In this document: positions 17,430-25,648 of the stretch, one piece after another
Layout: each line of letters begins with the position of its first letter
Position numbering within the stretch: position 1 is the stretch's first letter
NCBI GenBank assembly: GCA_020852595.1
Contig: JADZAK010000171.1
Span: 1-39,406 of the forward strand
Length of the DNA: 39,406 nucleotides
Direction of reading: 5' to 3'
Source: Rhodospirillaceae bacterium
Lineage (GTDB): Bacteria > Pseudomonadota > Alphaproteobacteria > Rhodospirillales > Rhodospirillaceae
Notes under the pieces: model-generated
Databases searched by the model: none
The model's input: only the letters and a program-made list of their open reading frames with translations
Told to the model about the DNA's origin: nothing
Position numbers and translations under genes: made by a program

Positions 17430-19331
17430 TCACAACCCTTCGACAAGCAGCGCTTCAACCGCCAGCGCACGGGCGTCGTGTTCGCGGCCCACGGCCATCA
17501 GCGCCGCGATAACCTCCTGCAGGGCCGCGGGTTCGACGGACGACGGGCCTTCTTCACCGAGCGCGAGCAAGGCAAAGACCACCGTTTCACCCACGCGCTT
17601 GTCGCGCTGGGCGAGTTTCAAACCATTGACGATGCGCGGCGGCGTGACGGTCATGGTCACGGCCGGTGCCGAGTTGTCCATCGCCGGGAGCCAATCGGCC
17701 GCCGTGATGGGTTCCCCCACAGCGGTGAGCACGTTGAGAAGGAGGCCCTGATATTCGGCGCGGCGGTCCTGGGGGGCGGTCTCGCGCCAGGCTTGCAACG
17801 CTTGCGGCGGAATACGCGTGGGCGCGCCTTCCGTCATGAGACGGTCGATGGGCCACAGGCCGTCGGCCACCTGGCCGGCTTCGATGCTGGTGCGCGCCAT
17901 GGAGCGGGCGAGCGCGAGCCATTCACGGCCCTTTTCGAGTTCACCGGCGGCGAGCAATGCGCGCGCGGCGGCGCCCGAGAACCAGATCAGGTCCGGGCTC
18001 GGCTGGATTTCGAGAATGAGCGGCGCGTAGAGGCGGCCCACGGTGATGAGATCGGGGCCCTTGATGCCGCGGTCGGCGCGCGTGAGATCGATGGCGCGGG
18101 CGATGACCTCGGCGCGCGCGGCCGGGACATTTTGGGCCAGCGCGGTTTGGAAGAGGAACACGCGTTCGCGGACAGTGGCGACCGTAACGGCGGCCAACGC
18201 CGGCGGCGCTTCGTCCTTGAGGTTCATCTGACGGTACAGACGGCGCAGACGCTCGGCATCGAGGGTGCCGGCGGCGACGGCACGCTCGGCAACGGTGACG
18301 CGCGATTCCGCTGCGAGCTTCGCACGCTCGGCCTTTTGCGCGGCGGGCGTCTTGTCGTTCTTGTCCTCGGGCGGCGGCGCGATGCCGGACACGACGGCGA
18401 GAGTCGTCGGATCGCCGCCTTGGATAATGGCATCGGGCACGGGTCCGCCGGCCTTCGCGAGCATCATGAGATGCACAGGCTCGGGGCGGCCGAGATTGGG
18501 CGGGCTCAGGCGGCGATTGCCGTTGAGGAGATCGACCGTCCAGAAGAACAAAGGATCCTGCACGCCCTGCTCGCGCAGCACCGACAGGCCGAGCGACGCC
18601 GCGCTGGCCTGGTTGTTGGCGAAATTGCAGTAAATCTGGATCTTCTGCCAATAAGCGTCACCCGTGGCGCTCAAGGCGGTTTGCGCCTCGGCGCAGGCGT
18701 CGTTGGTGCGCCCGGAGATGAGCGAGCCGTCGGCGCGCAGCTTGCGCAAGCCGTCGGTCATCTGATCGGCCGGCACGAGATCCATCAGCGCGAGCGCGTC
18801 GTTCCAATCGCCGATGGCGGCAAGACCGATGAGACGCGTTTCGAGAAGCCACTGGGCGGGGGGCGCCGGCGGCGTGGGGCTGGCGTTGTCGCCGCCGACC
18901 ACCGGCGGCGCGGCCGGGCTCGACGAGACGGGCGGCGCGGCGGCCGAAAGCAACAGGGCGCGCGCGAGACGGCGCTGCGCGAGGGAGTCCATGCGGCGCG
19001 GAAGTTGCGGCAGCACGCGGCGCAGAAGCTCGAGGTCGGTGCCGCGCCACATGTCGGCGGAGAAACCGCCGCCGGCGGCGTCGATGAGCCCGATCCGGTC
19101 GGTGCTCGGCGCTTCGAGGCTGCTGGAGGAAATGGCCGGCACGGAAGAGTCTTCGGCCGGCTCCGCGTCATCGGGCACGTTATCGGACATGGGCGGCTCG
19201 GCGGGAGCGGCATCGCCCGGCGCCGGCGACGGAAGGAGTGAGACAGGCGCGTTTTGCGCAAACGCCTGAGAGCCCAGCAGAAAAGCGGCGCCAACGAACG
19301 CCGTGGCCGCCTTATTTATTGAAACGCTCAT
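17430..19331 (-). CDS. Large exported Ala/Pro-rich protein, unknown function
   Basis: A 633-residue protein with a signal peptide (cut near residue 25, QAFA-QNA). After a Pro/Ala/Ser-rich low-complexity stretch (about 30-75 and again 130-158) comes a long helical-repeat region of Leu/Ala-rich pairs resembling a TPR or SEL1-type solenoid. No enzymatic motif is visible. Proteins of this type, placed between xerD and aroK, are sometimes labelled 'antifreeze glycopeptide' from composition only, and that name should not be trusted. Its ATG lies inside the 43-residue membrane-peptide gene, overlapping it by 20 bases in another frame, so the two are co-translated. A periplasmic scaffold role is a guess. 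Confidence 0.82.
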   Translation of the reverse strand: MSVSINKAATAFVGAAFLLGSQAFAQNAPVSLLPSPAPGDAAPAEPPMSDNVPDDAEPAEDSSVPAISSSSLEAPSTDRIGLIDAAGGGFSADMWRGTDLELLRRVLPQLPRRMDSLAQRRLARALLLSAAAPPVSSSPAAPPVVGGDNASPTPPAPPAQWLLETRLIGLAAIGDWNDALALMDLVPADQMTDGLRKLRADGSLISGRTNDACAEAQTALSATGDAYWQKIQIYCNFANNQASAASLGLSVLREQGVQDPLFFWTVDLLNGNRRLSPPNLGRPEPVHLMMLAKAGGPVPDAIIQGGDPTTLAVVSGIAPPPEDKNDKTPAAQKAERAKLAAESRVTVAERAVAAGTLDAERLRRLYRQMNLKDEAPPALAAVTVATVRERVFLFQTALAQNVPAARAEVIARAIDLTRADRGIKGPDLITVGRLYAPLILEIQPSPDLIWFSGAAARALLAAGELEKGREWLALARSMARTSIEAGQVADGLWPIDRLMTEGAPTRIPPQALQAWRETAPQDRRAEYQGLLLNVLTAVGEPITAADWLPAMDNSAPAVTMTVTPPRIVNGLKLAQRDKRVGETVVFALLALGEEGPSSVEPAALQEVIAALMAVGREHDARALAVEALLVEGL

Positions 19332-19443
19332 TCGGAATCACTTTTTCAATGGTGGTCGTCGGCGCCGGCATGTCCCAGGTGGTAAGGACGATGGCTCCAG
19401 CCACCAGCAGCGCAAGCACACCCAAAACGACGAATTTCACCAT
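19312..19443 (-). CDS. 43-residue single-pass membrane peptide
   Basis: A short gene missed by usual length cut-offs. The peptide starts MVKFVVLGVLALLVAGAIVL, a single transmembrane helix with a positive start, followed by a short polar tail (TTWDMPAPTT and on to NERFNK). The last 20 bases of the gene, stop included, overlap the start of the 633-residue exported protein in another frame, indicating coupled translation. A GTG one codon in (19440) is an alternative start. It lies directly upstream of that protein and diverges from aroK. A small membrane anchor for, or regulator of, the exported protein is a reasonable inference; no function is known to me. Confidence 0.7.
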   Translation of the reverse strand: MVKFVVLGVLALLVAGAIVLTTWDMPAPTTTIEKVIPNERFNK

Positions 19444-19562
19444 GCCCCAGGAGCCCTTATCTTACGTTCCAGCCGTTGGGCAGACACTACTGAAGGCCTG
19501 TGATAATGTCCATGCAACCAAAGACTTAATTGATATGACAAGGCGTTGAGTCCCGCGATTTC

Positions 19563-20183
19563 ATGAGCGAGATGGCCCAAACCCAAAACCCGAGCGAAAA
19601 AAGCGGGGCGCCCAAGAGCGACGGGAGCCGTGCGGACGCCCGCGCGCTCGACCGCACCATCGTGCTGGTGGGGCTGATGGGGGCGGGCAAGAGCTGCATC
19701 GGCCGGCGCCTCGCCGGGCGCCTGGGGGTGCCCTTCATCGACGCCGACGCCGAGATCGAACAAGCCGCCGGCTGCTCGATCGGTGAAATCTTCCAGAAGT
19801 ACGGGGAACCCTACTTTCGTGACGGCGAGCGGCGGGTCATGACCCGCCTCCTGCACGGCACGCCAAGCATTCTGGCCGCCGGCGGAGGCGCCTTCATGGA
19901 CCCTGACACGCGGGCGCTGATTCGGGAGCGTGCGGTTTCCGTATGGTTGAAGGCGGATCTCGATACCCTGTCGCAACGCACGCGAGGCCGCACGCACCGC
20001 CCGCTCCTGAACGGCAACGACCCGCGTGAGGTGCTCGCGCGCCTGATCGACGCGCGTTATCCCGTCTACGCCCAGTCCGACATCGCCGTCGAAACCGGCC
20101 ATGACAATCCGACCGTGACCTGCGTCCGCGTGCTCGCCGCGCTTGAAGACTTTTTAGGCGCGCCGCTTTCCACGAAAGACTGA
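19563..20183 (+). CDS. aroK: Shikimate kinase
   Basis: This 206-residue cytoplasmic enzyme phosphorylates shikimate with ATP, the fifth step of the chorismate pathway. Walker A is G37-L-M-G-A-G-K-S44, the shikimate-binding acidic pair lies at D60-x-D62, and the glycine-rich AAGGGA follows near residues 106-111. The lid arginines sit in TRGRTHRPLL. The N-terminus has about 28 extra polar residues before the fold, seen in many alphaproteobacterial homologues; ATG 19563 is kept, though a later start cannot be excluded. aroB follows after six bases, forming the usual aroKB operon with the CorC-type transporter behind it. Confidence 0.94.
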   Translation: MSEMAQTQNPSEKSGAPKSDGSRADARALDRTIVLVGLMGAGKSCIGRRLAGRLGVPFIDADAEIEQAAGCSIGEIFQKYGEPYFRDGERRVMTRLLHGTPSILAAGGGAFMDPDTRALIRERAVSVWLKADLDTLSQRTRGRTHRPLLNGNDPREVLARLIDARYPVYAQSDIAVETGHDNPTVTCVRVLAALEDFLGAPLSTKD

Positions 20184-20189
20184 TCCGCG

Positions 20190-21338
20190 ATGCCTTCCGC
20201 CATGACGGCCCCTTCTTCGCCAGAAACCGCGACCGTGGTGCGTGTGCCGCTGGGCGCGCGGTCCTACGACATCCATGTGGGACGGAATCTGCTGGCCCGC
20301 GCGCCGGCCCTCATGACGCCGGTGCTTTCACAAAAGCGCGTGTTCATCGTCACCGACAGCAACGTCGCGCCCTTGTATCTCGCGCCGCTGACCCAGGCGC
20401 TCACGGACGCGGGCCTCCGCGCCGATCACGCCATCGTGCCGGCCGGTGAAGCGAGCAAGGACTTCGGCCATCTCGCCAAACTGTTGGATGCGATGCTGGC
20501 GGCCAAATGCGAACGCGGCACCATGATCGTCGCGCTCGGCGGCGGCGTGATCGGCGATCTCGCCGGATTTGCCGCTTCGGTCCTCCTGCGCGGCGTCGAC
20601 TTTGTGCAGATCCCGACCACCTTGCTCTCGCAAGTCGACAGCTCGGTCGGCGGCAAGACCGGCATCAACACCGCCGCCGGCAAGAACCTGGTCGGCAGTT
20701 TCCATCAGCCGCGCCTGGTGATCGCCGATACGGACGTGCTGGCCACGCTGCCGCGCCGCGAATTGCTGGCCGGTTACGCCGAAGTGGCCAAATACGGTTT
20801 GCTCGGCGACGCCGGTTTCTGGGCTTGGCTTGAACAGAACGGCGCCGCGGCGCTGAACGGAAGCCACGAAGCGCTGCGCGAAGCCATCGTTGTGAGCTGC
20901 AACGCCAAAGCCAAAGTGGTCGCCGCCGACGAAAAGGAAGGCGGCATCCGCGCGCTGTTGAACCTCGGCCATACCTTCGGCCACGCGCTGGAAGCCGAGA
21001 TGGGCTACGGCGGCGATCTTTTGCACGGCGAAGCCGTGGCCATCGGGATGGCGCTGGCGTTCGACCTTTCGGTGCGCTTGGGTCTTTGTCCGGCCGCCGA
21101 CGCCGCGCGCGCGCGCGCGCATTTGAAAGCCGTGGGCCTGCCGGTCGATCCGCCGCGCACCGGCGCGCGCGGGGCGATCACTGCGGCGATGCTGACCGCA
21201 CACATGAGTCAGGACAAAAAGATGAAGGACGGCGCGGTCGCTTTCGTTTTGGCCCGCCGCATCGGCGACGCCTTCATGTCCCGTGACGTTTCCGCCGCCG
21301 CGCTCGACGCGACCCTGACCGCGGCCCTCGCGTCTTAA
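20190..21338 (+). CDS. aroB: 3-dehydroquinate synthase
   Basis: This 382-residue NAD- and metal-dependent enzyme converts DAHP to 3-dehydroquinate, the second step of the chorismate pathway. The NAD-binding GGGVIGDLAG lies at 117-126, the metal ligands appear as E198 (GYAEVAK), H261 (NLGHTFGHA) and H279 (LHGEAV), and SSVGGKTGIN is at 151-160. An ATG four codons in (20202) is an alternative start. A 17-base alternating CG run (21104-21120) encodes an Ala-Arg repeat in a helical part and is a possible slippage site. It is the second gene of the aroK-aroB unit. Confidence 0.95.
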   Translation: MPSAMTAPSSPETATVVRVPLGARSYDIHVGRNLLARAPALMTPVLSQKRVFIVTDSNVAPLYLAPLTQALTDAGLRADHAIVPAGEASKDFGHLAKLLDAMLAAKCERGTMIVALGGGVIGDLAGFAASVLLRGVDFVQIPTTLLSQVDSSVGGKTGINTAAGKNLVGSFHQPRLVIADTDVLATLPRRELLAGYAEVAKYGLLGDAGFWAWLEQNGAAALNGSHEALREAIVVSCNAKAKVVAADEKEGGIRALLNLGHTFGHALEAEMGYGGDLLHGEAVAIGMALAFDLSVRLGLCPAADAARARAHLKAVGLPVDPPRTGARGAITAAMLTAHMSQDKKMKDGAVAFVLARRIGDAFMSRDVSAAALDATLTAALAS

Positions 21339-21379
21339 TTCACCGTTCCCGCTTCACCGTTCCTTGTGAGGAACTTGCC

Positions 21380-22690
21380 ATGTTTTTTACGCTTTTTGTG
21401 GTTCTCCTGCTGCTGACCGTCGCCGCTTTCTTCTCGGTCGCGGAAACCGCTTTGACCACCGCCTCGAAACCGCTGATGCACCAGCTGGAGTCCGAAGGCG
21501 ATCCGCGCGCGGGCACGGTGGCCAAGCTGCTGGACGAACGCGAAGAGATGATCTCCACCGTCCTTCTCGGCAACAACCTCGTCAACATCCTGGCCTCGGC
21601 GCTGACCACCAGCCTGATGATCGATCTGTTCGGCGCCGAGGGCGTGTTCTACGCCACCGCGATCATGACGGTGCTGGTGGTGATCTACGGCGAAATCCTG
21701 CCGAAGACCTATGCACTGCTGTACACGACCTCCGCCTCGCTGAAATGCGCGGGCGTCATGTATATCCTCATGCGCCTGTTCAAGCCGTTCAACGCGGCGA
21801 TTGAATACTTCGTGAACGGCGCGCTGCGCATGTTCAAGCTGAGCACGACGGTATCCCGTTCAGCCAAGGAAGTGCTGGCCGAGCTGCGCGGCGCCATCGA
21901 AGTGCAGATGGCCGACAAGGAGATCATCCACGAGGTCAAACACGAGCGCGCGATGCTGCGCAGCGTGCTCGACCTCGCCGAATATCCGGTCAGCGATGTG
22001 ATGGTGCACCGCCAGAAGCTGGTGACCATCGACGCGGACCTTCCCATTGCGCAGATCATCGAACAAATGGCGGCTTCGCCCTATTCGCGCATTCCGTTGT
22101 GGCGCGATCAGCCGGACAATATCGTCGGCCTCATCCATGCGAAGGCGCTGCTGCGCGCGCTGGAATCCGTGGAAGGCCAGGCCGAAAAAGTCGACGTGGT
22201 GCGCCTGGCCATCAAGCCGTGGTTCATCCCGGCAACGACCACCCTTCTCGACCAGCTCAACGCTTTCCGCGCGCGCCGCGAACATTTCGCCATGGTGGTC
22301 GATGAGTACGGCACGCTGCTGGGCGCGCTGACCCTGGAAGACATTCTGGAAGAGATCGTCGGCGACATCCGCGACGAACACGATGTCGCCGTGGCCGGCG
22401 TGCGCCCGCAGACCAACGGTTCGTATCTCATCGACGGCAGCGTCACCTTGCGCGACCTGAACCGCGAGTTCGATTGGGCGCTGCCGGACGACAAGGCCTC
22501 AACCGTCGCGGGTCTGGTGCTTTACGAAGCCCGCACCATTCCGGAGACGGGCCAGAAATTCCTGTTCCACGGCTTCCGATTCGAGGTTTTACGCCGCGCG
22601 CGCAACCAGTTGACCCTGCTGCGCGTGACGCCGCCCAGGGCCAAGGACGACAGCGCGTCCGAAGCCATGGCGGCGGACCGCTCGGGCTGA
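21380..22690 (+). CDS. HlyC/CorC-family transporter (DUF21, CBS pair, CorC domain)
   Basis: A 436-residue inner-membrane protein. Residues 1 to about 180 form a DUF21 (CNNM) membrane domain, with the FSVAETALTTASKPLMHQL signature near the start and GNNLVNILASAL at its heart. A CBS pair (about 205-330, containing VVDEYGTLLGALTLEDILEEIVGDI) and a C-terminal CorC/HlyC domain follow. Family members are linked to magnesium or cobalt efflux; 'hemolysin' in older names is misleading. A GAGGAA ribosome site precedes ATG 21380. It follows aroB by 41 bases, a gene order commonly seen in Alphaproteobacteria, so it may share the aroKB transcript. Confidence 0.92.
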   Translation: MFFTLFVVLLLLTVAAFFSVAETALTTASKPLMHQLESEGDPRAGTVAKLLDEREEMISTVLLGNNLVNILASALTTSLMIDLFGAEGVFYATAIMTVLVVIYGEILPKTYALLYTTSASLKCAGVMYILMRLFKPFNAAIEYFVNGALRMFKLSTTVSRSAKEVLAELRGAIEVQMADKEIIHEVKHERAMLRSVLDLAEYPVSDVMVHRQKLVTIDADLPIAQIIEQMAASPYSRIPLWRDQPDNIVGLIHAKALLRALESVEGQAEKVDVVRLAIKPWFIPATTTLLDQLNAFRARREHFAMVVDEYGTLLGALTLEDILEEIVGDIRDEHDVAVAGVRPQTNGSYLIDGSVTLRDLNREFDWALPDDKASTVAGLVLYEARTIPETGQKFLFHGFRFEVLRRARNQLTLLRVTPPRAKDDSASEAMAADRSG

Positions 22691-22843
22691 TTCACGTTCC
22701 GTAACAGCCCGGCGGGCATTGACCGCCTTCCGGGCCGGGGTCACACTCACGTTTCGTTCTCGAGGAGGCCTTACACGTCCTCGTCAAAGGACCTGTCAGG
22801 CTTGTCGTGCTTACCCTTTCAACGGCGATTGAAGGAGCGCGTC

Positions 22844-23290
22844 ATGATCCGAAGAATCGTACCCGACGTCATCAGCGACCAGACCCTGCACAAAGTGTCT
22901 CCCCGCGACATGGTGCGCCAGGCCGCGCGCCTCATGCGCGACAAGAAAATCGCGGCCGTGCTCGTTATGGACCTCGACCGGCTCGTCGGCATCGTCACCG
23001 AACGCGACATGACCGTGCGCATCGTCGCCGCCGGGCTCGACCCGGACGCGACGCCGGTGCGCGAGATCATGACCGCGAACCCGGACACGCTGGCGCCGGC
23101 CGACACCGCCTCGGACGCCATCCGCATGATGAGAAGCCGCAATTACCGCCATCTGCCCGTGGTCGAGAACGGCCATGTGGTGGGCATGGTCTCGGTGCGC
23201 GATCTTTACGCGGTCTATAACGGCGAACTGGAACAGGACCTTAAGGACCGCAACGCCTATATCTATGGCGAGAGTTACGGGGCGGCTTAG
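22844..23290 (+). CDS. CBS-pair domain protein
   Basis: A 148-residue soluble protein made almost entirely of two CBS motifs (about 12-70 and 78-135), a pair that binds adenosine nucleotides in known cases. Key features are VLVMDLDRLVGIVTERDM and HLPVVENGHVVGMVSVRDL. The start is ATG 22844, seven bases after GGAG (22833-22836); an in-frame earlier start at 22802 lacks a ribosome site and family similarity. It lies 153 bases after the CorC-type gene, probably with its own promoter. A stand-alone energy-sensing regulator is plausible; no target can be inferred from context. Confidence 0.88.
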   Translation: MIRRIVPDVISDQTLHKVSPRDMVRQAARLMRDKKIAAVLVMDLDRLVGIVTERDMTVRIVAAGLDPDATPVREIMTANPDTLAPADTASDAIRMMRSRNYRHLPVVENGHVVGMVSVRDLYAVYNGELEQDLKDRNAYIYGESYGAA

Positions 23291-23364
23291 CGCTATTTTC
23301 CCTGCATAGCGGCTAGAACGGCCCTGCCCTTGCCGGGCCTGACGCACGCGCGTATATCGGCCGA

Positions 23365-23925
23365 ATGCCTTTGACGCCGCCCAGCGACCGCGAGCTGATT
23401 CACACGCGCACGATCACCTGCGAAGGGTACGAGCGCGAGGACGGCCTGTTCGACATCGACGGCTGGCTGACCGACGCGAAGACTTACGACTTCACCAGCA
23501 CCGACCGCGGCGACGTGAAAGCCGGCGTGCCCGTGCACGGCATGGGCCTGCGCATCACCATCGACGCCGGGTTGACGATCCGCGAAGTGGCCGCGGCGAT
23601 GGACCACACGCCGTTCAACATGTGCCCCTCGATCACCCCGAATTTCCAGCGCCTCGTCGGCCTGAACCTCGGCAAGGGGTTCAACGGCGCGGTGCGCGAG
23701 GCGCTCGGCGGCACGCAAGGCTGCGTACATCTCGTCGACCTTTTGCGCCCCATGGCCAACACCGCCTATCAGCTCCTGTCGCCGAACGCCTACAAGGCGC
23801 TGAAAGACAAGGAGGCGCGCGGCGAACCGGTGCCGGCGTTCTTCATCGATCAGTGTCACGCCTGGAAGTCGGACGGCGAGGTCACGCGCGATCAGTTCCC
23901 GAGCCATTACACGGGAGAAGCGTGA
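23365..23925 (+). CDS. DUF2889 protein, first of a tandem pair
   Basis: A 186-residue soluble protein of the DUF2889 family. It opens with the characteristic HTRTITCEGYEREDGLFDIDG, and the conserved cysteine/histidine set appears as C87 (CPSI), C120-x-H122 and C163-H164, suggesting a metal or cofactor site. It is paired with a second DUF2889 gene whose ATG overlaps its TGA by one base (TGATG), so the two are translationally coupled. Family function is not established to my knowledge. Sharing every Cys/His position argues that both copies keep the same chemistry or form one complex. Confidence 0.87.
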   Translation: MPLTPPSDRELIHTRTITCEGYEREDGLFDIDGWLTDAKTYDFTSTDRGDVKAGVPVHGMGLRITIDAGLTIREVAAAMDHTPFNMCPSITPNFQRLVGLNLGKGFNGAVREALGGTQGCVHLVDLLRPMANTAYQLLSPNAYKALKDKEARGEPVPAFFIDQCHAWKSDGEVTRDQFPSHYTGEA

Positions 23926-24500
23926 TGCCGCTTCCGGCCCCGGCCCCGCGCAAGCTGATGCACAAACGCACCCTCGTCTGCCAAGGCTATGAGCGCGCCG
24001 ACGGCCAGTGGGATGTCGACGGCCGTTTGACGGATGTGAAGACCGAGACGATCAGCACCTGGGGCGCCAGCTCGCAGAATGAATCCGTGATCCCCGCGGG
24101 CGAGCCGATCCACGACATGCACCTGCGGATTACAGTCGATTCCAAGATGACGATCACCGCGTCGCAAGCCTCGATGGACTTTCATCCGTGGCGCATTTGC
24201 CCGTCGATCGCGCCCGCCTACGGCAAGCTCACCGGCCTCGTGATCAAACCCGGCTTCACGCAGAAGGTCGCGAACCTTCTGGGCGCCGTGAACGGCTGCA
24301 CGCACATGGGCTCGCTGATCGGGCCGGTGGCGACGACGCTGATGCAAACCATGGTGCGCGCCCGGCTCAAGCGTCAAAGCGAAACGCAAGCCAAGGGCCA
24401 GCCGCGTTCGATGCCGCATTTCCTCAACACTTGCCACACCTGGGCGACCGACAGCGCCATCGTGAAGCGGGAGTATCCGGAGTTTTATAGAGGGGAGTAA
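23925..24500 (+). CDS. DUF2889 protein, second of a tandem pair
   Basis: A 191-residue paralogue of the preceding gene: HKRTLVCQGYERADGQWDVDG aligns with the same N-terminal signature. The Cys/His set is kept (C92 in ICPSI, C125-x-H127, C170-H171), while the rest has diverged strongly, so the duplication is old. A small insertion near residues 44-60 and a basic linker (about 145-162) set it apart. The start overlaps the previous stop, with GGGAGAAG serving as ribosome site. A palindromic repeat follows, facing the end of bolA. The pair may make a heterodimer; this is inference. Confidence 0.86.
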   Translation: MPLPAPAPRKLMHKRTLVCQGYERADGQWDVDGRLTDVKTETISTWGASSQNESVIPAGEPIHDMHLRITVDSKMTITASQASMDFHPWRICPSIAPAYGKLTGLVIKPGFTQKVANLLGAVNGCTHMGSLIGPVATTLMQTMVRARLKRQSETQAKGQPRSMPHFLNTCHTWATDSAIVKREYPEFYRGE

Positions 24501-24515
24501 CGATCTTCTCTCGAG

Positions 24516-24556
24516 TGTCATTGCCTGCGGTACAAACATCAAGCCGGGCAATGACA
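24516..24556. repeat. REP-like palindrome between converging genes
   Basis: TGTCATTGCC (24516-24525) and GGCAATGACA (24547-24556) form a perfect 10-bp inverted repeat with a 21-base loop, between the stops of the DUF2889 gene and bolA. The CCGGGCAATGACA arm matches a palindromic unit widespread in Alphaproteobacteria. A half copy lies at 33853-33876. It may act as a bidirectional terminator or protect 3' ends. Confidence 0.75.
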
Positions 24557-24564
24557 GTTGTTAG

Positions 24565-24834
24565 TTACTCTCCCGGCGCCGTCAGTTTCAAGGACAGCGC
24601 ATGCACGCGCTCGCGCAGTTCGTCGGCGAGGATGCCGTAGACGAGGCGCTGGCGCGCGACGCGGTTCTTGCCGGCGAAGGCCGCCGATTCCACCGTCACG
24701 TTGAAATGCGTTTCACCGCTGGGATGCGCGCCCGCGTGGCCGATATGGCGATTGCTGTCGTCCTCGACCGCGAGGCGCGTCGGGGCGAGGGACTCGGCGA
24801 GTTTGGTGCGGATGCGATTGGCGTAAATGCTCAT
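24565..24834 (-). CDS. bolA: BolA family protein
   Basis: An 89-residue protein of the BolA family, which binds [2Fe-2S] clusters together with monothiol glutaredoxins and can act in iron regulation or as a transcription factor. The family core is present: RHIGHAGAHPSGETHFNV with the conserved His residues, and RQRLVYGILADELRERVHAL as the C-terminal helix. ATG 24834 gives the usual family length; a TTG at 24870 would add twelve residues without a better ribosome site. It diverges from the J-domain gene (73-base gap), and bolA / J-domain / cobS / cobT is a conserved block in Alphaproteobacteria. Confidence 0.9.
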   Translation of the reverse strand: MSIYANRIRTKLAESLAPTRLAVEDDSNRHIGHAGAHPSGETHFNVTVESAAFAGKNRVARQRLVYGILADELRERVHALSLKLTAPGE

Positions 24835-24907
24835 GAGGACAGCAAGAGCACAGCGCGAAAAAAGAAACAAGATTGCGGATTTTCAGGCCTCTCACCATAT
24901 TCAACCC

Positions 24908-25522
24908 ATGTCCGAAACACGCGATCGTTTCACCTGTTCCGCCGCTAAAAATACAGGGGCCAAAAGTGCGGCATCAACGCCGTGCGCCTGGGACGGCTGC
25001 GCCGCCGCCGGCGAGTACCGGGCACCGAAGGACCGGCGACTCGCGGACTATGTCATGTACTGCCTGGAACATGTGCGCGCCTACAACGCGCGCTGGGATT
25101 TCCATGCCGGCGCGTCGGTCGCCGACCTGGAAGCCGAGATCCGCAGCGCCGCCACCTGGGAACGTCCGACCTGGAAGCTGGGCACGCTCGGCGCCGGCTA
25201 CCGCGCCGGACGGGCGGGCGGGCGCGTCAATGATCCCTTCGGCTTCGCGGCCGGAACCGATTTCGAGGACAAAAAGAAGGCCCGCGCGGAAGACGCGCAA
25301 AGCCGCGCCACGCCGGGCGGCGCGGGCGCGCGCACGCGGGCCATGACGGTGCTCGATCTTTCCGGTCCAGTGACCCTGGAAACGCTGAAGGAGCGCTACA
25401 AAGCGCTGGTGAAAAAGTACCATCCGGACGCCAACGGCGGCTCCGCCGAGGCGGAGAACCGGATGAAGGTCATCAACCAAGCGTATCAAACGCTGCGTGC
25501 CGGCCTGGCCGCGGTCCCTTGA
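24908..25522 (+). CDS. J-domain protein with N-terminal zinc-finger-like module
   Basis: A 204-residue co-chaperone-like protein. The J-domain is at the C-terminus (about 155-200) with H172-P-D174, instead of the N-terminal place seen in DnaJ, so it should stimulate a DnaK/Hsp70 ATPase. The N-terminal part holds a C26-x4-C31 and C52-x2-H55 arrangement (CAWDGC and YCLEH) that looks like a zinc site. A Gly/Ala-rich linker joins the two. There is no G/F region or DnaJ zinc core. The gene lies between bolA and cobS in a conserved order, hinting at a role in metal-centre or chelatase assembly, which is inference. ATG 24908 is chosen because it begins the conserved part. Confidence 0.88.
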   Translation: MSETRDRFTCSAAKNTGAKSAASTPCAWDGCAAAGEYRAPKDRRLADYVMYCLEHVRAYNARWDFHAGASVADLEAEIRSAATWERPTWKLGTLGAGYRAGRAGGRVNDPFGFAAGTDFEDKKKARAEDAQSRATPGGAGARTRAMTVLDLSGPVTLETLKERYKALVKKYHPDANGGSAEAENRMKVINQAYQTLRAGLAAVP

Positions 25523-25535
25523 GCCGATTTTCGGC

Positions 25536-25566
25536 TTTCGGCGGGTTGGTCATATCCCCATATAAT
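25536..25566 (+). promoter_or_regulatory. Candidate promoter for cobST
   Basis: A perfect TATAAT (25561-25566) lies 82 bases upstream of the cobS start in the 126-base gap after the J-domain gene. The -35 is weak (TTCGGC, about 25537-25542, 18-base spacing). No cobalamin riboswitch features were seen in the leader. Confidence 0.35.
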
Positions 25567-25648
25567 TCAGGGCTGTATGGTGCCTCTGGCCGGGTCCTAC
25601 CCGGCATGCCATAAGACCCTTCTTTGCGAGAGGTTGTGAGAGAGCGTT

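Noticed and set aside
17376-19241. A 621-residue frame opposite the large exported protein
   Set aside because: Low-complexity Gly/Arg/Ala/His composition; the minus strand has a signal peptide and coupled upstream gene.
25523-25648. A cobalamin riboswitch before cobS
   Set aside because: The leader is short and I see none of the conserved B12-box bases.
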